Source: Mesorhizobium sp. SARCC-RB16n
GTDB taxonomy: Bacteria; Pseudomonadota; Alphaproteobacteria; Rhizobiales; Rhizobiaceae
Assembly (NCBI RefSeq): GCF_008520305.1
Contig: NZ_ML703264.1
Location: 333,966-397,965, forward strand
Direction: 5' to 3'
DNA length: 64,000 bases
Below the pieces are notes generated by a model, which ran no database searches, was not told the origin of the DNA, and saw nothing but the letters and a program-made list of their open reading frames with translations. This document shows positions 56,119-64,000 of the stretch, in pieces (within the stretch, counting starts at the first letter, position 1; each line of letters opens with the position of its first letter). Made by a program: the position numbers and the translations under genes.

Positions 56119-56311
56119 CAGTCTGGCAAGGCGTTCAAAAAGAGGAGGGGAAAAGTGGCAAAAGGTCTCACTGGCAGCGCCCTTATAGGTGTTGCAACGC
56201 CCGAGCAAAAGACCTAGTTTCCGCCCGATTTGACCGGCTCTGGAGGGCAGGTCTCGATACCGACGGACGGAGTGGACGGATCAGTCCGCCGGAAAAGGGA
56301 GCAAGGGGCGA

Positions 56312-57001
56312 ATGGATTCCAACGAAGTCAACAAACTGCTCGCCGGATTGCTCGGAACCGTTTTCGTCGTTTTCTCGGTCGGGCTGGTGTCGGACGCGCT
56401 GTTTGCCTCGCCGGCCCCGGAAAAGCCTGGCTTCGCCATCGAGGCAGCGGAACCCGCCGAAGGTGGCGCCGCCGCACCGGCAGCAGCCGAAAAGCCGATC
56501 GCCGACCTCTTGGCCAGCGCCAGCGTCGACCAAGGCGCTGCCATCTTCAAGAAGTGCCAAGCGTGCCATTCCGGCGAAAAGGGCGGTCCCAACAAGGTCG
56601 GCCCGGATCTCTGGGATCTCGTCGACCGCCCGGTCGCAGAGCATGAAGGCTTCGCCTATTCGGCCGGCATGAAGGAATTCTCCAAGGGCGGCAGCGAGAA
56701 GTGGACCTACGACAACATCAACCACTTCATCACCTCGCCGAAGAAATTCGTGAAGGGCACGGCGATGGGCTTCGCCGGCCTGCCGAAGGAAGAAGACCGC
56801 GCCAACGTCATCGCCTATCTGCGCACGCTGTCGGACAATCCCAAGCCGCTGCCGGCGCCGGGCGCCGCTGCGGACGCCTCGGCGCCCGCCAAGCCGGCCG
56901 GTGGAGCCGCCCCGGCGAAGCCCGCTGACGGCGCCGCACCGGCCAAGCCTGCGGCACCAGCCGCTCCGGCAGCACCAGCTCCCGCTGCACCGGCCAAATA
57001 A
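56312..57001 (+). CDS. Membrane-anchored c-type cytochrome
   Basis: A 229-residue protein with an uncleaved N-terminal helix ([20 protein letters not shown]) and a class I cytochrome c domain (about 65-185). The haem site is CQACH (82-86, in [15 protein letters not shown]). The axial Met is probably in [10 protein letters not shown]. The C-terminal 45 residues are an Ala/Pro/Lys repeat, perhaps a flexible tether. It resembles CycM (c552) of Bradyrhizobium, which feeds electrons to the aa3 oxidase. AAGGGAGCAAGGGG lies before ATG. It is followed by a clear terminator. Confidence 0.9.
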   Translation: MDSNEVNKLLAGLLGTVFVVFSVGLVSDALFASPAPEKPGFAIEAAEPAEGGAAAPAAAEKPIADLLASASVDQGAAIFKKCQACHSGEKGGPNKVGPDLWDLVDRPVAEHEGFAYSAGMKEFSKGGSEKWTYDNINHFITSPKKFVKGTAMGFAGLPKEEDRANVIAYLRTLSDNPKPLPAPGAAADASAPAKPAGGAAPAKPADGAAPAKPAAPAAPAAPAPAAPAK

Positions 57002-57030
57002 CCAGATTTTATCTCGACGATCTTGAAAAA

Positions 57031-57053
57031 GCCGGGTTCAGCCCGGCTTTTTT
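57031..57053 (+). terminator. Intrinsic terminator after the cytochrome c gene
   Basis: GCCGGG (57031-57036) and CCCGGC (57042-57047) form a 6-bp stem with a 5-base loop, followed by TTTTTTG. It lies 30 bases after the stop. A complementary A run precedes the stem. Confidence 0.88.
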
Positions 57054-57168
57054 GTTGAGAAAATGCCTGGTGCGGCGACAAAGCCGGGCCATTGCGGTTT
57101 TCACGAGCGCCAAATCATCTAGGATTGCCCTTCTGGATGATCTGGCACGCATCGCGAAGGGATAGTGC

Positions 57169-59046
57169 ATGACGGTTGGCCGAACGCTTCTCAGGTCGTT
57201 GCTGGCGGTGGCCCTGCTGGCGGCGGGGCTGCAGGCGAGCCGGGCCGACGAGTGGCGCACCACCTCATCGCTGATCGGCGAGTCCAAATATGGCGACAAT
57301 TTCCAGCACTACGACTACGTCAACCCGAACGCGCCCAAGGGCGGAACCCTCAACTCAGTGGTGCTCGGCACCTTCGATAGTTTCAACCCCTACATCGTCC
57401 AGGGAACGCCGGCAGCGGGCCTGTTCGGGTTCGGCGGCGGCCTGCTCTACGACACGCTGATGGAGCAGGCAACCGACGAAGGCAGCACCAGTCATCCGCT
57501 GATTGCCGACGCCTATAAATATCCGGCCGACTACTCCTCGGCGACCTACCGGCTCGATCCGCGTGCCAAATGGCATGACGGCCAGCCGATCACCGTCGAC
57601 GACGTGATCTGGTCATTCCAGGTGCTGAAGGCGAACAGCCCGCAATACAACCGCTATTTCGAGAACGTGACCGATGCCGTGGCGGTCTCCGACCGCGAGG
57701 TCGAATTCCACTTCAACCAGAAGGGCAACCGCGAACTGCCCAAGATCATGGGCGACCTTGCCGTGCTGCCGAAGCACTGGTGGGAGGGTACCGATGACAA
57801 CGGCAAGAAGCGCGACATCACCAAGTCGACGCTGGAAATTCCGCTCGGCTCGGCGGCCTATAAGATCGCCAGCTTCAAGCCTGGCTCCGAAATCATCTGG
57901 CAGCGCGTGCCGGACTATTGGGCCGCCAAACTACCGGTGAAGATCGGCCGCGAGAATTTCGATACGCGCCGATACACCTACATCCTCGACGACAATGCCG
58001 CCTGGCTGGCCTTCACCAAGGGCGGGCTGGAAGACATCCACCGCGAAAACAGCTCGCGCAAATGGGCGACGGCCTACAATTTTCCGGCTGTCCAAGCCGG
58101 TGATGTCATCAAGAAGGACTTCCAGACCCAGTCGCCGCAGCCGATGCAGGGCTTCGTTCTCAACCAGCGGCGGCCGCAGTTTCAGGACCGGCTGGTGCGT
58201 GAGGCACTGACCATGCCGTTCGATTTCGAAAGCATGAATCGTACGCTGTTCTTCGGCTTTAATACCCGCACATCAAGCTATTTCCAGGGAACCGAACTGG
58301 CGTCCAGCGGATTGCCGCAGGGCAAGGAACTGGAGATCCTGGAAAAATACCGCGACAAACTGCCGCCCGAACTCTTCACCCAGGAGTTCAAGTTGCCCGT
58401 CTACGACTCGCCGCAAGCCGAGCGAAAGTATCTGAAGCAGGCCGTCGACCTCTTCGCCAAGGCTGGATGGGTCATCAAGGGCGGCAAGATGGTCAACGCC
58501 AAGACAGGCGCACTGTTCAAGTTCGAGATCCTCGGCTGGAACGACACGGACCAGGTGATTGCCAGCCCCTACATTGCCAACCTACGCAAGATCGGCGTCG
58601 ACGCTACTCTGCGCATCATCGATCAGACGCAGTACATCAACCGCGTGAACAATTTCGATTTCGACGTCGTGACGGGTCTGTTCGGCCAGTCGGATTCGCC
58701 CGGCAACGAGCAGCGCGATTTCTGGAGCTCGAAGGCCGCCGATGCGCCTGGTTCGCGCAACCTTATGGGCATCAAGGATCCAGTCGTCGACGCGCTGGTC
58801 GATCGCATCATCTTTGCCACCGATCGCGATGATCTCGTCGCCGCCACGCACGCGCTCGACCGTGTTCTGCTGTGGAACTTCTACGTCGTGCCGCAATATT
58901 ACCGTTCCGCGGTCTGGCTGGCCTATTGGAACAAGTTCAAGTTCCCCGACAAGCAGCCTGCCTATATCGGCGCCGACATCGATTCCTGGTGGATCGACCT
59001 CGACAAGGAAAAGGCGCTGGCGGCCAAATACAAGGGCGGCAATTGA
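57169..59046 (+). CDS. yejA: Extracellular solute-binding protein, family 5 (YejA-like), Sec-exported
   Basis: A 625-residue periplasmic protein. Its Sec signal is MTVGRTLLRSLLAVALLAAG, with cleavage near ASRA. YejA-type motifs are KYGDNFQHYDYVNPNAPKGG and YRLDPRAKWHDGQPITVDDV. It is the first of two tandem binding proteins of a yejABEF-type importer, the microcin C and oligopeptide uptake system of E. coli. In Sinorhizobium the Yej system is linked to tolerance of plant NCR peptides. The stop overlaps the next start (TGATG). Confidence 0.9.
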   Translation: MTVGRTLLRSLLAVALLAAGLQASRADEWRTTSSLIGESKYGDNFQHYDYVNPNAPKGGTLNSVVLGTFDSFNPYIVQGTPAAGLFGFGGGLLYDTLMEQATDEGSTSHPLIADAYKYPADYSSATYRLDPRAKWHDGQPITVDDVIWSFQVLKANSPQYNRYFENVTDAVAVSDREVEFHFNQKGNRELPKIMGDLAVLPKHWWEGTDDNGKKRDITKSTLEIPLGSAAYKIASFKPGSEIIWQRVPDYWAAKLPVKIGRENFDTRRYTYILDDNAAWLAFTKGGLEDIHRENSSRKWATAYNFPAVQAGDVIKKDFQTQSPQPMQGFVLNQRRPQFQDRLVREALTMPFDFESMNRTLFFGFNTRTSSYFQGTELASSGLPQGKELEILEKYRDKLPPELFTQEFKLPVYDSPQAERKYLKQAVDLFAKAGWVIKGGKMVNAKTGALFKFEILGWNDTDQVIASPYIANLRKIGVDATLRIIDQTQYINRVNNFDFDVVTGLFGQSDSPGNEQRDFWSSKAADAPGSRNLMGIKDPVVDALVDRIIFATDRDDLVAATHALDRVLLWNFYVVPQYYRSAVWLAYWNKFKFPDKQPAYIGADIDSWWIDLDKEKALAAKYKGGN

Positions 59047-60914
59047 TGGCGGCTCTTTCCCGCCGCGATTTCCTGACGCTCGGCACGACTAGCTTTGCCG
59101 CAGCACTGTTGCCGGGTCGCGTCTTCGCCGATATCGCTACCGGCACCAAACTGCACGGCCTCTCGGCCTTCGGCGACCTCAAGTACAAGGCTGACTTCAC
59201 GCATTTCGACTACGTCAATGTCGACGCGCCCAAGGGCGGCATCTTCAATTTCTCGCCGCCGAATTGGGGCTACAACCAGGACACGCAGACCTTCAACACG
59301 CTGAACTCCTTCGCCAACAAGGGCGACGCGCCGCCACGCATGGAGATGTGTTTCGACGCGCTGATGGTGCGGGCGCTCGACGAGCCCGACGCGGTCTATG
59401 GCCAGATCGCGGATGGCGTGACGCTCTCCGGCGACCGCAATGGCTTCACCTTCTCGCTTCGACCCGAGGCGCGTTTCCATGACGGCACGCCGCTGACGGC
59501 GCAGGACGCAGCCTTTACCTTCAAGCTCTACAAGGAGAAGGGGCACCCCGACCTATCGCTGTCGCTAACGCATATGGTCGACGCCATAGCCGTCGACGAC
59601 CGCACGTTGCGGCTTACTTTTTCCGGCAAGCAATCCGCCCGCACCGTGCTCAACGTGGTGGAATTCCCGATCCTGTCCAAGGCCTTCTACACGGCAAATC
59701 CATTCGATTCCTCGCAATTGAACCCGCCGCTCGGCTCGGGCGCCTATAAGGTCGGGCGCCTCTCGGCCGGGGCGTGGATCGAGTACGACCGGGTTGAGAA
59801 CTATTGGGGCCGTGACCTCCCGGTCAATCGCGGCCAGAACAATTTCGATCGCGTCCGCATCGAGTTCTACCAGAACCGCAATGCCGGATTCGAAGCCTTC
59901 AAGAAGGGTGAGATCACCTATCGCGAGGAATTCGTTTCGCGTGTCTGGGCCACCGCCTATGATTTCCCTGCAATGACCGAAGGCAAAGTGGCCAAGCATG
60001 AATTCCCGGCCGAAAAGCGACCCTCCATGCAGGCGACCGCGGTCAATCAGCGGCGAGAGCAGTTTCGCGACCCCAGGGTGAGGCGGGCGCTCGCACTATG
60101 TTTCGATTTCGAGTGGACGCGCCGCAACTTCTTCTACGGCTCGTACGAGCGTTCGCAATCTTGCTTCGAGAAATCGGACTTTCGCGCCGAGGGGGCACCG
60201 TCGCCGCAAGAACTGGCTCTGCTGGGGCCGCTGCGAAGCCAGCTTCCGGCAGAGGTCTTCGGCGAGGCAGTGACCCAGCCCGCGTCCGATGGCTCCGGCC
60301 GCGACCGCAAGCTGCTTGGCCAGGCGACAAAGCTCCTATCCGCCGCCGGTTGGAAGCGGTCGGGCGACTTCGTCGTCGACGACAAGGGCGGTCGGCTTTC
60401 AGCCGAGTTCATGGTCGATGACGACACGTTCGTCCAGGTCTATTCGCCTTGGGTCGCCAACATGAAAGCGATCGGCATCGACGCCACGATCCGGTTGGTG
60501 GATTCCGCGCAATACCAGTCCAGGCAGGCGAGTTTCGACTTCGATCTCTTATCTGCGGCTTTTTCGTTCGGTGCGACGCCGACGCGCGACGACCTCGAAG
60601 TTTTCTTCCATTCGAGCACCGCCGGCGTCTCCGGTTCCCGTAACCTGCCGGGCATCTCCGATCCCGCGGTCGACGCACTGATCAATGCCGTTGGCGCGGC
60701 AAAAGACCGTGAAAACCTGACTGTGGCGATGCGGGCGCTCGACCGGGTCTTGCGCGCGCGGTGCGATTGGATTCCAAGTTGGTTCCTGGCGAATCACCGA
60801 AGCGCCTATTGGGACATGTTCGGCTTTCCAGAACAGAAACCCGATTTCGGCTTTCCGGTCGAGGCGCTGTGGTGGTTCGATAAGGGCAAGGCGGCAAAAA
60901 TTGGCAAAGGCTGA
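59046..60914 (+). CDS. Extracellular solute-binding protein, family 5 (YejA-like), Tat-exported paralogue
   Basis: A 622-residue paralogue of the preceding protein, with the same motifs (KYKADFTHFDYVNVDAPKGG, FSLRPEARFHDGTPLTAQDA). The N-terminus is a twin-arginine signal, SRRDFLTLGTTSFAAAL, instead of a Sec signal. ATG 59046 shares a base with the previous stop. The conserved fold suggests two ligand specificities for one permease. Confidence 0.9.
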   Translation: MAALSRRDFLTLGTTSFAAALLPGRVFADIATGTKLHGLSAFGDLKYKADFTHFDYVNVDAPKGGIFNFSPPNWGYNQDTQTFNTLNSFANKGDAPPRMEMCFDALMVRALDEPDAVYGQIADGVTLSGDRNGFTFSLRPEARFHDGTPLTAQDAAFTFKLYKEKGHPDLSLSLTHMVDAIAVDDRTLRLTFSGKQSARTVLNVVEFPILSKAFYTANPFDSSQLNPPLGSGAYKVGRLSAGAWIEYDRVENYWGRDLPVNRGQNNFDRVRIEFYQNRNAGFEAFKKGEITYREEFVSRVWATAYDFPAMTEGKVAKHEFPAEKRPSMQATAVNQRREQFRDPRVRRALALCFDFEWTRRNFFYGSYERSQSCFEKSDFRAEGAPSPQELALLGPLRSQLPAEVFGEAVTQPASDGSGRDRKLLGQATKLLSAAGWKRSGDFVVDDKGGRLSAEFMVDDDTFVQVYSPWVANMKAIGIDATIRLVDSAQYQSRQASFDFDLLSAAFSFGATPTRDDLEVFFHSSTAGVSGSRNLPGISDPAVDALINAVGAAKDRENLTVAMRALDRVLRARCDWIPSWFLANHRSAYWDMFGFPEQKPDFGFPVEALWWFDKGKAAKIGKG

Positions 60915-60944
60915 GATTTTCGCTCGAGCAGGACGCAAGGCCTG

Positions 60945-62039
60945 ATGGGCGCCTATATACTGCGCCGCATCCTTTTGATGATCCCGACCCTGTTCGGCAT
61001 CATGGCGATCTCCTTCGCCGTCATCCAGTTCGCGCCCGGCGGACCGGTCGAGCAGGTCATCGCCAAGCTGACCAACCAGGGCGGCAGCGACCGCCTCGGC
61101 GGTGGCGGCGGTGACGCGGGCGGTTCCAATTTCGATGTCGCCGGCGACGTCAGTTCGAAATATCGCGGCGCCCAGGGTCTCGACCCGGAATTCATCAAGA
61201 AGCTGGAGAAGCAATTCGGCTTCGACAAGCCGCCTCTCGAGCGCTTCGGCATGATGCTGTGGAATTATGCCAGGTTCGATTTCGGCAACAGCTACTTCCG
61301 CGATATTTCGGTGCTGGACCTGATCCTCGAAAAGATGCCCGTTTCGATTTCGATCGGGCTCTGGATCACGCTGCTGTCCTATCTGATCTCGATCCCGCTC
61401 GGCATTCGCAAGGCGGTGAAGGACGGCACCCCCTTCGATGTCTGGACCAGCGGCGTCGTCATCGTCGGCTATGCCATTCCGGGCTTCCTGTTCGGCATCC
61501 TTTTGATGGTGCTGTTTGCCGGCGGCTCGTTCTGGGACTGGTTCCCGTTGCGCGGCATCGTTTCCGACAATTGGGACCAGTTGTCGTGGCCGGCCAAGAT
61601 CGCCGATTATTTCTGGCACATGACCCTGCCGCTGACGGCGCTGGTGCTATCGGCCTTCGCCACGACGACGCTTTTGACCAAGAACTCGTTCCTGGAGGAG
61701 ATCCGCAAACAGTATGTGGTGACGGCGCGCGCCAAGGGCCTGTCGGAACGGCAGGTGCTTTACGGCCACGTCTTCCGCAACGCCATGCTGATCGTCATCG
61801 CCGGCTTCCCGGGCGCCTTCATCTCGGCCTTCTTCACCGGCTCGCTGCTGATCGAGAACATTTTTTCCCTGGACGGGCTCGGCCTGCTCGGCTTCCGGTC
61901 CGTCGTCGAGCGCGACTATCCCGTGGTGTTCGCCAATCTCTACATCTTCTCGCTTCTCGGCCTGTTCATCGGGCTGTTGTCCGACCTGATGTACACTTGG
62001 GTCGATCCGCGCATCGATTTCGAGCGGAGAGACGTCTGA
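60945..62039 (+). CDS. yejB: ABC importer permease YejB-like
   Basis: A 364-residue permease. The N-terminus is [20 protein letters not shown]. The YejB-type insertion rich in Gly ([18 protein letters not shown], about 45-65) follows the first helix, then a further set of helices. The contact loop is [20 protein letters not shown]. The stop overlaps yejE. Confidence 0.92.
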   Translation: MGAYILRRILLMIPTLFGIMAISFAVIQFAPGGPVEQVIAKLTNQGGSDRLGGGGGDAGGSNFDVAGDVSSKYRGAQGLDPEFIKKLEKQFGFDKPPLERFGMMLWNYARFDFGNSYFRDISVLDLILEKMPVSISIGLWITLLSYLISIPLGIRKAVKDGTPFDVWTSGVVIVGYAIPGFLFGILLMVLFAGGSFWDWFPLRGIVSDNWDQLSWPAKIADYFWHMTLPLTALVLSAFATTTLLTKNSFLEEIRKQYVVTARAKGLSERQVLYGHVFRNAMLIVIAGFPGAFISAFFTGSLLIENIFSLDGLGLLGFRSVVERDYPVVFANLYIFSLLGLFIGLLSDLMYTWVDPRIDFERRDV

Positions 62040-63184
62040 TGTCGGAGGCAACCGTCACCGCCGGTGTCTTGCCGGAGCGGCTTCCACGGCCGTTCCTGTC
62101 GCCGCTCAACAAGCGCCGCCTGCAGAATTTCAAGGCCAATAAACGCGGTTTCTGGTCTTTGTGGATTTTCCTCGTCTTGTTCGTTTTGTCGCTGTTTGCC
62201 GAATTCATCGCCAACGACAAGCCGATCATCGCGTCGTACAAGGGCGAAATCCTTTTCCCGGTGCTCGTCGCCTATCCGGAAGAAAAGTTCGGCGGCTTTT
62301 ATGCTGTCACGGATTATCGCGACCCGGTGATCCAGGACGAGATCAACGCCCATGGCTGGATGATCTGGCCGCCGATCCGCTACTCCTACCAGACCGTCAA
62401 CAATGCCATTCCGGAAGCGGCACCCGCCAAGCCATCGTGGGAATATGACGCCAAGACGCGCTGCAACCAATATCCGCAAGGAGCGGCCGATCCGGCCTGC
62501 AATGTCGGCAACTGGAACTGGCTCGGCACCGATGACCAGGCACGCGACGTGCTGGCACGCGTCATCTACGGTTTCCGCATTTCGGTGCTGTTCGGCCTGA
62601 TCCTGACCGCCGGCTCGGCGCTGATCGGCGTCGGCGCCGGTGCCGTGCAGGGCTATTTCGGCGGCTGGACGGATCTGCTGTTCCAGCGCTTCATCGAGAT
62701 CTGGTCGGCCATTCCCGTGCTCTATCTCTTGCTCATCGTCGCCGCCATCCTGCCGCCTGGTTTCTTCATCCTGCTCGGCCTGATGCTGTTGTTCTCCTGG
62801 GTGGCGCTGGTCGGCGTGGTGCGGGCGGAATTCCTGCGCGCCCGCAACTTCGAATATGTCAACGCGGCCCGCGCGCTCGGTGTGCCCAACCGCACCATCA
62901 TGTTCCGGCATTTGCTGCCCAACGCCATGGTGGCGACGTTGACCTTCCTGCCCTTTTTGCTGAGCGGGTCGATCTCGACGCTGACCTCGCTCGATTATCT
63001 CGGCTTCGGCCTGCCTCCGGGTTCGGCCTCGCTTGGCGAACTGCTCAAGCAGGCGCAGCGCAACCTCAACGCGCCGTGGCTCGGCATCTCCGGCTTCGTC
63101 GTCATCTCGCTGATGCTGTCGCTGCTGGTCTTTGTCGGCGAGGCAACGCGCGACGCCTTCGACCCGCGCAAGACGTTCAAATGA
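62039..63184 (+). CDS. yejE: ABC importer permease YejE-like
   Basis: A 381-residue permease with the long N-terminal extension typical of YejE (KRRLQNFKANKRGFWSLWIF, then a periplasmic stretch with NWNWLGTDDQARDVLARVIY). The contact loop is FEYVNAARALGVPNRTIMFR. ATG 62039 overlaps the previous stop (TGATG). Confidence 0.93.
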   Translation: MSEATVTAGVLPERLPRPFLSPLNKRRLQNFKANKRGFWSLWIFLVLFVLSLFAEFIANDKPIIASYKGEILFPVLVAYPEEKFGGFYAVTDYRDPVIQDEINAHGWMIWPPIRYSYQTVNNAIPEAAPAKPSWEYDAKTRCNQYPQGAADPACNVGNWNWLGTDDQARDVLARVIYGFRISVLFGLILTAGSALIGVGAGAVQGYFGGWTDLLFQRFIEIWSAIPVLYLLLIVAAILPPGFFILLGLMLLFSWVALVGVVRAEFLRARNFEYVNAARALGVPNRTIMFRHLLPNAMVATLTFLPFLLSGSISTLTSLDYLGFGLPPGSASLGELLKQAQRNLNAPWLGISGFVVISLMLSLLVFVGEATRDAFDPRKTFK

Positions 63185-64000
63185 GCCAAGCCCCCTTGCT
63201 CAGCGTCCAGGACCTCAGTGTCGCCTTCAGCCAGGGAGGCGGCCAGTCTATCGCCGTCGACCATATCTCGTTCGACATCGCCAAGGGCGAAACGGTGGCG
63301 CTGGTCGGCGAATCCGGTTCCGGCAAATCGGTCTCGGCGCTGTCGGTGCTGAAGCTGCTGCCCTATCCCAGCGCCAGCCATCCCTCGGGCAAGATCCTGT
63401 TCCAGGGCGCCGACCTCCTGGCCATGACCGAGAAGCTGTTGCGGCGGGTGCGTGGCAACAAGATCACCATGATCTTCCAGGAGCCGATGACCTCGCTCAA
63501 TCCGTTGCACACGATCGAGCACCAGATCGTCGAAATCCTGAAGCTGCATCAAGGCATGGGCGACCGCCCAGCCAAGGCGCGCACGCTGGCGCTGCTGAAG
63601 GAGGTCGGCATCCGCGATCCGGAAAAGCGGCTCGACGCCTATCCACACCAGCTTTCGGGGGGCCAACGCCAACGCGTCATGATCGCCATGGCGCTCGCCA
63701 ACGAGCCGGAACTGTTGATCGCCGACGAGCCGACGACGGCGCTCGACGTCACCGTGCAGGCGCAGATCCTCGAACTGCTCGCGGGCCTCAAAAGCCGCAA
63801 GGGCATGTCGATGCTGTTCATCACCCACGACCTCGGCATCGTGCGCAAGATCGCCGACCGGGTCTGCGTGATGACCAAGGGCAAGATCGTCGAGACCGGC
63901 CCGACCACGGACATCTTCGCCAATCCGCAGCACCCCTATACGCGCCACCTCCTGGCCGCCGAGCCGAAAGGCAAGCCGCCGGCCGCCAATGCCGGCGCCA
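63181..64000 (+). CDS. yejF: ABC importer ATPase YejF-like, 3' end beyond window
   Basis: Open from ATG 63181 (overlapping the yejE stop, ATGA) to the last base, 273 codons. The first of two expected ATPase domains is complete: Walker [17 protein letters not shown], signature [14 protein letters not shown], Walker [13 protein letters not shown] and the [16 protein letters not shown] switch. YejF normally is about 530 residues with two ATPase domains in one chain, so roughly half should lie outside the window. Confidence 0.93.
   Translation, partial: MSQAPLLSVQDLSVAFSQGGGQSIAVDHISFDIAKGETVALVGESGSGKSVSALSVLKLLPYPSASHPSGKILFQGADLLAMTEKLLRRVRGNKITMIFQEPMTSLNPLHTIEHQIVEILKLHQGMGDRPAKARTLALLKEVGIRDPEKRLDAYPHQLSGGQRQRVMIAMALANEPELLIADEPTTALDVTVQAQILELLAGLKSRKGMSMLFITHDLGIVRKIADRVCVMTKGKIVETGPTTDIFANPQHPYTRHLLAAEPKGKPPAANAGA

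Overview
The window is chromosomal DNA of a high-GC alphaproteobacterium of the order Hyphomicrobiales. It is most likely a Mesorhizobium or a close relative. The evidence is the gene order lnt - HTH regulator - metK - trmB - rimP - nusA - ylxR - infB - rbfA - truB - rpsO - pnp, the order olsA-like - miaB - phoH - ybeY - corC, an Irr-type iron control element, and RIME-like intergenic palindromes. The genus is an inference from gene order and style. No plasmid, phage, CRISPR array or tRNA gene is visible. Most of the sequence is housekeeping DNA with very short intergenic gaps.

Layout. (1) 1-3540: fabI, a membrane GGDEF/EAL protein and an RsmC-like rRNA methyltransferase. (2) 3551-14694, all on the minus strand: the translation and RNA block rimP-nusA-ylxR-infB-rbfA-truB, then corA, rpsO and pnp, with strong leader and intercistronic hairpins. 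(3) 14732-15045: a terminator and the remnant of an insertion sequence. (4) 15052-26249, minus strand: tsaB-rimI-plsC/olsA-miaB-phoH-ybeY-corC-VOC-lnt-HTH-metK-trmB. (5) 26357-32596, minus strand: an iron-handling island with an IrpA-like imelysin, Bfd, Bfr, a di-heme oxidoreductase, a second imelysin and a Tat-exported DUF1513 protein, with an Irr box (ICE) upstream. (6) 32757-40894: a ferredoxin-reductase-type flavoprotein, gabT, and an RND efflux operon with two lipoprotein adaptors behind an 18-bp perfect palindrome. (7) 40910-46156, minus strand: a complete peptide/opine-type ABC importer. (8) 46421-52629, minus strand: lytic transglycosylase, recR, a SleB-like hydrolase with tandem repeats, a conserved hypothetical, ybaB, dnaX and the SRP RNA gene. 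(9) 52773-57053: HIT protein, nudC, Dabb protein, pheA, kdsB and a membrane-anchored cytochrome c. (10) 57169-64000: a yej-type ABC importer with two tandem binding proteins; its ATPase runs off the end.

The part most worth attention is the iron island. Cytosolic storage and release (Bfr, Bfd) sits in one transcription unit with four exported proteins that look like an extracytoplasmic iron or redox module. An ICE element overlaps the likely promoter. Within it, bacterioferritin has ACG where its start codon should be, and one imelysin has lost the histidine of its hallmark motif. Other notable points are a terminator-like hairpin in the metK leader, an RNase III-style hairpin in the pnp leader, and palindromic operators with no linked regulator.
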